From Catellatospora bangladeshensis (GTDB lineage Bacteria > Actinomycetota > Actinomycetes > Mycobacteriales > Micromonosporaceae), in NCBI RefSeq assembly GCF_016862575.1, contig NZ_BONF01000022.1:1-38781 (forward strand): a DNA stretch of 38,781 bases, written 5' to 3'. The first letter of the stretch is position 1; every line of letters begins with the position of its first letter. Positions 33,344-38,781 of the stretch are shown one piece after another. The notes below the pieces were generated by a model that made no database searches, was not told the origin of the DNA, and was given only the letters and a program-made list of their open reading frames with translations. Position numbers and translations under genes: made by a program.

Positions 33344-35257
33344 ATGACTGCTTTCCCGAACGTGTACCTGACCGGGTTCGGCGCTTACCTGCCCGGCGAG
33401 CCGCTGGACGCCGAGCAGATCGCGCGGCGGCTGGGCGCGGGCACCGCCGGTGCGGGCCTGCGAGCGCGGGTGCTGGCCGCGAACGGCATCCGCACCCGGC
33501 ACTACGCGCTGGACGAGCACGGCTCGGTCACCATGCTCAACGAGGAACTCGCCGCGGCCGCGGTGCAGGGGGCGCTGAAGGACCGGGACCTGCCGCTGGA
33601 GTCGGTGACGATGCTGGCCGCGGGCACCACGCAGGGCGACCTGCTGGTGCCGGGGTTCGGTTCGATGGTGCACGGAAGGCTGGGCGGCCCGCCGATGGAG
33701 GTGCTGTCGGCGGGCGGGGTGTGCGCGTCGAGCATGGCGGCACTGGCGGCGGCGGCGCGGGCGGTGCGGCTGGGTGAGCACTCGGCCGCGGTCGTGGTCG
33801 GATCGGAGCTGGTCAGCCGCTCGCTGCGGCAGAGCCGGTACGAAGGCGACCGGACCACCTTCGACGCGGAGTTCCTGCGCTGGACGCTGTCGGACGGGGC
33901 GGGCGCGGTGGTGTTGGAGCCGAGCCCGCGCCCGGACGGGCTGAGCCTGCGCCTGGACTGGACGCGCCTGGTGTCGCATGCCGGGCAGCAGCCGGTGTGC
34001 ATGTCGGCCGGCGGTGAGCCGGTCGCCGGGCAGACCTGGCTGGACGGGCCGGACGTGGCCACCGCCGAACGCGCCGGGCTGGTGCGCCTGCGTCAGGACG
34101 TGAAGTCGCTGCCGGCGCTGTTCCGGCTGGGCCTGCGGGATTACATGGCGCTGGTGCGGGCGGGCCGGTTCAGCCCGAGCAGCATCGACCACGTGCTGTG
34201 CCACTACAGCGCCGAGCATTTCCGCGGCGAGATCTTCGGCCTGCTGCGCGAGGCCGCTCTGATGATCGACGAGGATCGCTGGTACACCAACCTGCACACG
34301 CGCGGCAATACGGGGGCCGCCAGCATCTTCGTGATGCTGGAGGAGGCGTGGCGGTCGGGCCGGTTCTCCCCCGGCGACCGGATCCTGCTGATCGTGCCCG
34401 AGTCGGGCCGTTACTCGCTCGCGTTCGCGCAGCTGACCTGCGTCGCCGCCGGTGAGCCGGAGGCGGTCGGCGCACAGGCACGGCCTGCGGCGGTGCCGGC
34501 CGTCTCGGCTGCCCGGCCCGCGGCGGCCACGGCCGGCACGGCAGCGGCGCGGCGGCTTTCGACGCCTTCGCCGCTGGTCGCCCGGGAAGACGACGGGGAC
34601 CTGGTGCGGTGGACGGTGCTGGAGCTGGCGCGGGTCTGGGAGGACTTCGAGCGGCAGGTGCGGGCCACCCCGCTGGTGAGCCGCATCGACACCGGCACGG
34701 CCACCCTCGACGACTACCGGCGGCTGCTGGTGCACCTGCGCCAGCAGGTGGTCGAGGGCGGGCGGTGGATCAGCCGAGCCGCGTCGAATTTCTCCGTGGA
34801 CATGTTCGCGCTGCGCAGCGCCGCGATCAAACACGCGGCCGAGGAGCACCGCGACTACCAGCTGCTCGAACGGGACTTCGTCGCGGTCGGCGGCACCCTG
34901 GAGGAGATCCGGAGCGCGCGCAAGAACATCGGGTCGGAGGCGCTGTCGGCGTACGTGTTCCACCAGGCGAGCCAGCCGGACCCGGTGGACCTGCTCGGCG
35001 CGATGTTCGTCATCGAGGGGCTGGGCGCGGGACTGGTGCTGGGCTGGGCGCGGGCGCTGCGCGAGCAGCTCGGCCTGCGCGAGGACCAGGTCACGTTCCT
35101 CGGCTACCACGGTGAGGCCGACGACGCGCACTTCGCCGAGCTGGCGCACCTGCTGCGCGAGGCCGTGCCGGACCGGGCGGCCGCGGCCCGGGTGGTGCGC
35201 ACGGCCGAGGTCGTCGCACGCCTGTACGCGATGCAGTTGGCCGAGGTGGACGCGTGA
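33344..35257 (+). CDS. Ketosynthase III fused to a haem-oxygenase-like (putative di-iron) domain
   Basis: 637 aa, ATG at 33344. Residues 5-370 are a KAS III/thiolase-fold enzyme with the full triad: Cys127 (SAGGVCASSM), His287 (CHYSAEHF) and Asn322 (RGNTGAAS). KAS III-type enzymes condense acyl-CoA or acyl-ACP donors. An Ala/Pro-rich linker (about 371-412) leads to an all-helical domain (420-637) resembling haem-oxygenase-like iron-containing redox proteins. Candidate metal ligands are Glu471, Glu500/Glu501-His502, Glu558, and His589...Asp593/Asp594...His596. Such HDO enzymes oxidise C-H or C-C bonds with O2 and non-haem di-iron. The fusion suggests that the condensation product is oxidised on the same polypeptide. 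Its stop overlaps the next start (GTGA, 35254-35257). No ACP or other lipid gene is nearby. Confidence 0.82.
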   Translation: MTAFPNVYLTGFGAYLPGEPLDAEQIARRLGAGTAGAGLRARVLAANGIRTRHYALDEHGSVTMLNEELAAAAVQGALKDRDLPLESVTMLAAGTTQGDLLVPGFGSMVHGRLGGPPMEVLSAGGVCASSMAALAAAARAVRLGEHSAAVVVGSELVSRSLRQSRYEGDRTTFDAEFLRWTLSDGAGAVVLEPSPRPDGLSLRLDWTRLVSHAGQQPVCMSAGGEPVAGQTWLDGPDVATAERAGLVRLRQDVKSLPALFRLGLRDYMALVRAGRFSPSSIDHVLCHYSAEHFRGEIFGLLREAALMIDEDRWYTNLHTRGNTGAASIFVMLEEAWRSGRFSPGDRILLIVPESGRYSLAFAQLTCVAAGEPEAVGAQARPAAVPAVSAARPAAATAGTAAARRLSTPSPLVAREDDGDLVRWTVLELARVWEDFERQVRATPLVSRIDTGTATLDDYRRLLVHLRQQVVEGGRWISRAASNFSVDMFALRSAAIKHAAEEHRDYQLLERDFVAVGGTLEEIRSARKNIGSEALSAYVFHQASQPDPVDLLGAMFVIEGLGAGLVLGWARALREQLGLREDQVTFLGYHGEADDAHFAELAHLLREAVPDRAAAARVVRTAEVVARLYAMQLAEVDA

Positions 35258-36093
35258 GAGGCCCCACCGTGTGGACGGCGGTCATGGCCGACCCGACCGT
35301 GCCGATCGCCCGGGAGGTGCTGGCGATGGTGGTCGCCGACCAGCGGCAGTGGACCCGCCGCTGGCTGTACCCGCCGACGCGGATCGTGTCACGGGTCGCG
35401 GTGTGGCTGATCCGCGTGGTGAAGACCCTGCTGCCGGTCACGTTCTCCGCGCACGCCGTGATGGACCGGCTGTGCGTGTGGTTCCTGCGCCGGTTCGTCT
35501 CACCGCGCGCCGGTGAGCTGCTGATCCGGCACTTCCTCATCGAGACGGACCTGCTGGCGTTCATCGCGCGCAACAGCGGCGTGGCCGGGGTGCCCGAGCC
35601 GGAGCTGCGCCCGACGACCCTGGCCGGGCTCGGCGACCGGGCCGTGATCGAGCACGACGTCAACGTGTACGACGTGCTGATCGCCCTGGGCGCCGGGCGG
35701 CCGGGGCCGCGCGGGCCGCTGGACTTCTCGATGCTGGGCCTGCCCCCGATCGACGCCTCGCCGCAGGTGCGCCGCTGGCTGCGGCTGGACATCCAGACGG
35801 CGCTGTGCCTGATGAACATCCCGTTCGCGCTGTGCCTGACCACGGAGGAGTACCGGCGGGCGGTGCACTCGATGCGGCTGGACGAGTCACTGATGACGGT
35901 GCTGGCGGACCTGACCGGCGACGACACGTTCCTGCGCTGGCGGCCCGGCGGGGTGGTGGTGCGGGTGGACAGCGGCCTGGACGTGCCTCGCGCGGTGTAC
36001 GAGCACGCGGTCGTCCACGAGTACGCCCATGCCCGGCTCGTCGCGCTGGCGGCGGGAGGGCGCGGTGCCACCGAGCGCTTGACACGACTCTGA
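35254..36093 (+). CDS. Unknown protein with C-terminal HEXXH, coupled to the KAS III fusion
   Basis: 279 aa, GTG at 35254 overlapping the upstream stop. Not recognised as a characterised family. The first 110 aa are rich in basic and hydrophobic helices (SRVAVWLIRVVKTLLPVTF, RLCVWFLRRFVSP, LLIRHFLIETDLLAFI), suggesting membrane association. The middle is alpha/beta (NVYDVLIALGAGRPGP, LDIQTALCLMNIPFALCLT). Near the C-terminus there is VVHEYAHARLVAL with His255, Glu256 and His259, an HEXXH pattern that could bind metal, though the expected third ligand is not evident. Tight coupling implies a shared pathway with the ketosynthase/oxygenase protein, perhaps as a lipid-handling partner (inference). 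Confidence 0.75.
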   Translation: MRGPTVWTAVMADPTVPIAREVLAMVVADQRQWTRRWLYPPTRIVSRVAVWLIRVVKTLLPVTFSAHAVMDRLCVWFLRRFVSPRAGELLIRHFLIETDLLAFIARNSGVAGVPEPELRPTTLAGLGDRAVIEHDVNVYDVLIALGAGRPGPRGPLDFSMLGLPPIDASPQVRRWLRLDIQTALCLMNIPFALCLTTEEYRRAVHSMRLDESLMTVLADLTGDDTFLRWRPGGVVVRVDSGLDVPRAVYEHAVVHEYAHARLVALAAGGRGATERLTRL

Positions 36094-36138
36094 CGCGCAT
36101 CGATAGTTGTAACGTTTCAGATTCCTGAAAGCGCTTTC
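36079..36138 (+). promoter_or_regulatory. Promoter and LacI-type operator of the PL11 lyase
   Basis: TTGACA (36079-36084), a 17-bp spacer and GATAGT (36102-36107) form a near-consensus promoter that begins inside the end of the preceding gene. Just downstream are TTTCAG-attc-CTGAAA (36115-36130) and the 12-bp perfect palindrome GAAAGCGCTTTC (36127-36138), the usual form of LacI/GalR-family operators in actinobacteria. The position over and after the start point fits repression, presumably relieved by pectin-derived sugars. No lacI gene is in the window. Confidence 0.8.
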
Positions 36139-36200
36139 CGACTGCGTCGCATCCCTACTCCGACGGAGTCGGTGGCACCCCCTCGACGAGGAGATCACGT

Positions 36201-38774
36201 ATGAGTCCTCGGACCCGACCCCGCGCCCCGCGCGCGATCGCCGCCGCCTGCGCGGTGGCATTGATCCTCACCGGGCCCGCCGCGTCAGCGGGCGACCGCG
36301 AACACCCCCACGGCATCCCCGCCGTCCAGCTCGAACGCCTCGACCGCGGCCTGGTCGCCGCGGCCACCGCCGACGGGACGTTCCTGAGCTGGCGCCTGCG
36401 CGGGCACGAGGTCACCGGCCATACGGACACCGGCCTGGCCGGACCGGCCTTCCACGTGTATCGCGACGGGCAGCGCATCGCGACGGTCACCGACAGCACC
36501 AACTACCTCGACCGGGACGGCACGCCCGGCTCGGCGTACCGGGTGGCCGCCGTCGTCGGCGACGCCGAGGTCGACCTCAGCGACGAGGTCTCGCCCTGGT
36601 CCGGCAACCACCTCGACGTGCCGCTGCGCAAGCCCGCCGACGGCGTCACCCCGGCCGGCGAGGCGTACACCTACTCGGTCAACGACGTGAGCGTCGGCGA
36701 CGTGGACGGCGACGGGCAGTACGAGTACGTCGTCAAGTGGGACCCCTCGAACTCCAAGGACGTCTCCCAGGTCGGCTACACCGGCCCCGTCTACATCGAC
36801 ACCTACGAGCTCGACGGCACCCTGCTCCACCGGATCGACCTCGGCGTCAACGTCCGCGCCGGTGCCCACTACGTGCAGTTCCTGGTCTACGACTTCGACG
36901 GCGACGGCCGGTCGGAGATGATGTTCAAGACCGCGCCGGGCACGAAGGTCATCCGATACCGGCCGGACGGCAGCGTAGCCTCCGAGCGCTACATCACGAT
37001 GCCCCGGCAGGACCGGGCCGCAGGGTACACGCACCAGGACGACTACCGGCTCAGCGCGGCCGGCTACTACGAGCACGTCGTCGACATGTTCCTCGGCTGG
37101 CACCGGCACCCCGAGGTGGTGGCGGGCCGGTGGCCGGCGACGCTGGAGGACGCGTTCGGCATCCCGCGCGCCTACACCTATCCGCTGTCCGGGGCCGACG
37201 CGCGAGCGCTGGCCGACTACTTCGTCGACGTGTACGCCCCCGGCCGCAGCACCCGCAACAATCTGCGCGCCTTCCAGGGCTTCATCGTCGACGGGCCCGA
37301 GTACCTGACCGTCTTCGAGGGCGGGACCGGCCGCGAGCTGGAGACGATCCCGTACAAGCCGGGCCGGACCGACGACGGCCTGCGCTGGGGCGACTACGCG
37401 ATGGCGCGCATAGAGCCCGCCAACCGCGTCGACCGGTTCCTCGCCACGGTCGCGTACCTGGACGGCAGGCGCCCGTCCGCCGTGTTCGCCCGCGGCTACT
37501 ACACCCGCACCACGCTGGTCGCCTACCACTGGAACGGTAAGCGGCTGACCGAGGACTGGTACGCCGACAGCGGCTGGGTGCCGATGAGCAACCCGTTCAA
37601 CGACTCCCCGCACGGCCGCGACGGCACCGATCCCGAATACGCCACGCTCACCACGCAGGGCGCGCACTCGCTCAGCGTCGCGGACGTGGACGCCGACGGC
37701 AGGCAGGAGATCGTCTACGGCGGGGCCACGCTCGACGACGACGGCAGCCTGCTCTACAGCTCGTTCGCGCCGCTGCCGCCGGGCAGCGCCGATCCGGGCG
37801 CGGTGGTGCGCGTGGGCCACGGCGACGCGCTGCACGTGACCGACATCGACCCGGAGCGGCCCGGACTCGAGATCTACATGGTGCACGAGGGCGGCACGTT
37901 CGCCCCGTACGGGCACGCGCTGCGCGACGCCCGTACCGGCGAAGTGATCTTCGGTGACTACACCGGCCGGGACACCGGCCGGGGCATGGTCGGCGACGTC
38001 GCGCCCGAGGTGCGGGGCCTGGAGGTGTGGCCCGCCATGCCGCCCAACGCGGCCGACCTGGGCATCGGCCTGTTCTCGGCCGACGGCGACCTGCTGGCGC
38101 CCACCACGCCCGGCACGAACATGAGCATCCGGTGGGCGGCCGACATGACCACCCAGATCGTCAACGGCACCGCCACCACCGTGCTGCAGACGCCGACGGT
38201 CGACGACTGGCGGCGCGGGCGGCTGCTCACCGCCGAGGGCACCCTGGCCAACAACGGCACGAAGGGCAACCCCGCCCTGGTCGCGGACGTCTTCGGGGAC
38301 TGGCGGGAGGAGCTGCTGCTGCGTACGGCGGACAGCACGGCGCTGCGCATCCATCTGAGCACCGAGGTGACCGAGCGCAAGATGTTCACGCTGATGCACG
38401 ACCCGCAGTACCGGGCCGACATCGCCAGGCAGCAGACGTCCTACAACCAGCCGGCGTACCCGGGCTTCTACCTCGCCTCGGACGTCGACTGGGCGAAGGT
38501 GCCGATGCCCGACTACTGGGCCCCTGGCAGTGTGGACGCGCTGCGCGACGCGCTGGACGGGTGCGTGCGCAGCGGGGACGTACGCGCACGTGACGCGCAC
38601 CGGCTGACCGCGCTGCTGGTCCACGCGGACGGGCAGGTGCGGGGCGGTAACGCGGACGCGGCAGCCGGTGCGCTACGGCGCTTCGTACAGCAGCTGGACG
38701 GGCCAGGCGTCTCGGCGGCGGCCCGCGCGGCGCTGGCATACCAGGCCGACTCGATCATCCGGATGCTGACCTGA
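36201..38774 (+). CDS. Secreted PL11 rhamnogalacturonan lyase with FIMAH-like tail
   Basis: 857 aa, ATG at 36201 with GAGGAG upstream. The signal peptide ends near PAASA-GD (residue 30). The catalytic region (about 35-770) shows the PL11 plan: an N-terminal fibronectin-like strand set (LERLDRGLVAAATADGTFLSWRL), then an eight-bladed propeller with repeated calcium-binding D-x-D-G-D-G loops (GDVDGDGQYEYVVKWDPSNS, YDFDGDGRSEMMFKTAPG, ADVDADGRQEIVYGG). Conserved stretches are HNxxxxY-like WHRHPEV, NMSIRW and SYNQPAYPGFY. PL11 lyases cut the rhamnogalacturonan I backbone by beta-elimination with Ca2+. The last 85 aa (LDGCVRSGDVRA... VSAAARAALAYQADSIIRML) match the helical FIMAH domain found at the end of Gram-positive polysaccharidases. 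Complete; ends 7 bp before the window edge. Confidence 0.92.
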   Translation: MSPRTRPRAPRAIAAACAVALILTGPAASAGDREHPHGIPAVQLERLDRGLVAAATADGTFLSWRLRGHEVTGHTDTGLAGPAFHVYRDGQRIATVTDSTNYLDRDGTPGSAYRVAAVVGDAEVDLSDEVSPWSGNHLDVPLRKPADGVTPAGEAYTYSVNDVSVGDVDGDGQYEYVVKWDPSNSKDVSQVGYTGPVYIDTYELDGTLLHRIDLGVNVRAGAHYVQFLVYDFDGDGRSEMMFKTAPGTKVIRYRPDGSVASERYITMPRQDRAAGYTHQDDYRLSAAGYYEHVVDMFLGWHRHPEVVAGRWPATLEDAFGIPRAYTYPLSGADARALADYFVDVYAPGRSTRNNLRAFQGFIVDGPEYLTVFEGGTGRELETIPYKPGRTDDGLRWGDYAMARIEPANRVDRFLATVAYLDGRRPSAVFARGYYTRTTLVAYHWNGKRLTEDWYADSGWVPMSNPFNDSPHGRDGTDPEYATLTTQGAHSLSVADVDADGRQEIVYGGATLDDDGSLLYSSFAPLPPGSADPGAVVRVGHGDALHVTDIDPERPGLEIYMVHEGGTFAPYGHALRDARTGEVIFGDYTGRDTGRGMVGDVAPEVRGLEVWPAMPPNAADLGIGLFSADGDLLAPTTPGTNMSIRWAADMTTQIVNGTATTVLQTPTVDDWRRGRLLTAEGTLANNGTKGNPALVADVFGDWREELLLRTADSTALRIHLSTEVTERKMFTLMHDPQYRADIARQQTSYNQPAYPGFYLASDVDWAKVPMPDYWAPGSVDALRDALDGCVRSGDVRARDAHRLTALLVHADGQVRGGNADAAAGALRRFVQQLDGPGVSAAARAALAYQADSIIRMLT

Positions 38775-38781
38775 TCATCGG

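Noticed and set aside
33122-35149. Long leftward frame extending the SRPBCC gene upstream
   Set aside because: It is antisense to the well-defined ketosynthase gene and lacks protein-like composition; only the part after the ATG at 33121 looks like a real protein.
36285-38624. Long leftward frame opposite the PL11 gene
   Set aside because: Antisense shadow, rich in V/H/R/G/D repeats; the plus strand encodes a complete, motif-rich lyase.

Overview
The window reads as chromosomal DNA of a high-GC filamentous actinomycete. GC is very high throughout, GTG starts and 4-bp ATGA/GTGA stop-start overlaps are common, some promoters look leaderless, and the families present (AfsR/SARP regulator, MacS/MacR two-component pair, CGNR zinc-finger protein, HYR-repeat exoprotein, PL11 lyase with a FIMAH-like tail) are typical of the group. 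The Micromonosporaceae are a plausible home, but that is inference. I see no tRNA, rRNA, CRISPR array, transposase or phage gene. All functions below come from reading motifs by eye; no database search was run.

Layout. 1-2098: secreted HYR-repeat protein (-). 2619-3776: cytosolic serpin-like protein (-). 3968-7961: a tightly coupled three-gene (+) cassette of unknown function whose third product carries a PD-(D/E)XK-like nuclease signature. 8004-9338: membrane-anchored beta-propeller-like protein (-). 9610-9831: small conserved-looking protein. 9924-15283 (-): operon of substrate-binding lipoprotein, two permeases, GH4 glycosidase and BadF/BadG-type sugar kinase, in the gene order of the Streptomyces csnEFGHK chitosan/glucosamine operon. 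It is divergent from a secreted GH8 enzyme with a discoidin-type carbohydrate-binding module (15576-17285). A 19-bp palindrome and a 16-bp inverted copy of half of it sit between the two units, so one regulator (probably ROK family, as in csn) likely controls both. 17342-18582: a secreted unknown and a CGNR protein diverge from a nested palindrome. 18572-19822: Clp_N/M48 metalloprotease fusion (-). 19948-23294: a small secreted protein and an AfsR-like regulator (-). 23449-24937: APH-like phosphotransferase and PPOX flavoprotein (-).

25044-28945 is the most striking block: an NrtR-type Nudix regulator behind a clear promoter/operator, then a J-domain-like/pseudokinase fusion, a VWA-like MIDAS protein, and an adenylosuccinate-synthetase homologue that keeps the catalytic Asp/His but has lost the Arg-rich aspartate-binding loop. 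These four genes are one transcription unit and look like an uncharacterised nucleotide-related pathway. 29017-30776 is a MacS/MacR two-component pair. 30881-32414 holds an S51 peptidase-like protein and a secreted SH3-like protein. 32573-33121 is an SRPBCC protein behind a TetR-type palindrome. 33344-36093 is a second unusual unit: a ketosynthase III fused to a haem-oxygenase-like (putative di-iron) domain, coupled to an unknown protein with a C-terminal HEXXH. 36201-38774 is a secreted PL11 rhamnogalacturonan lyase behind a near-consensus promoter and a LacI-type palindrome.

The overall theme is plant- and fungal-polymer degradation (chitosan or beta-glucan, pectin) next to regulators and several small operons of unknown chemistry.
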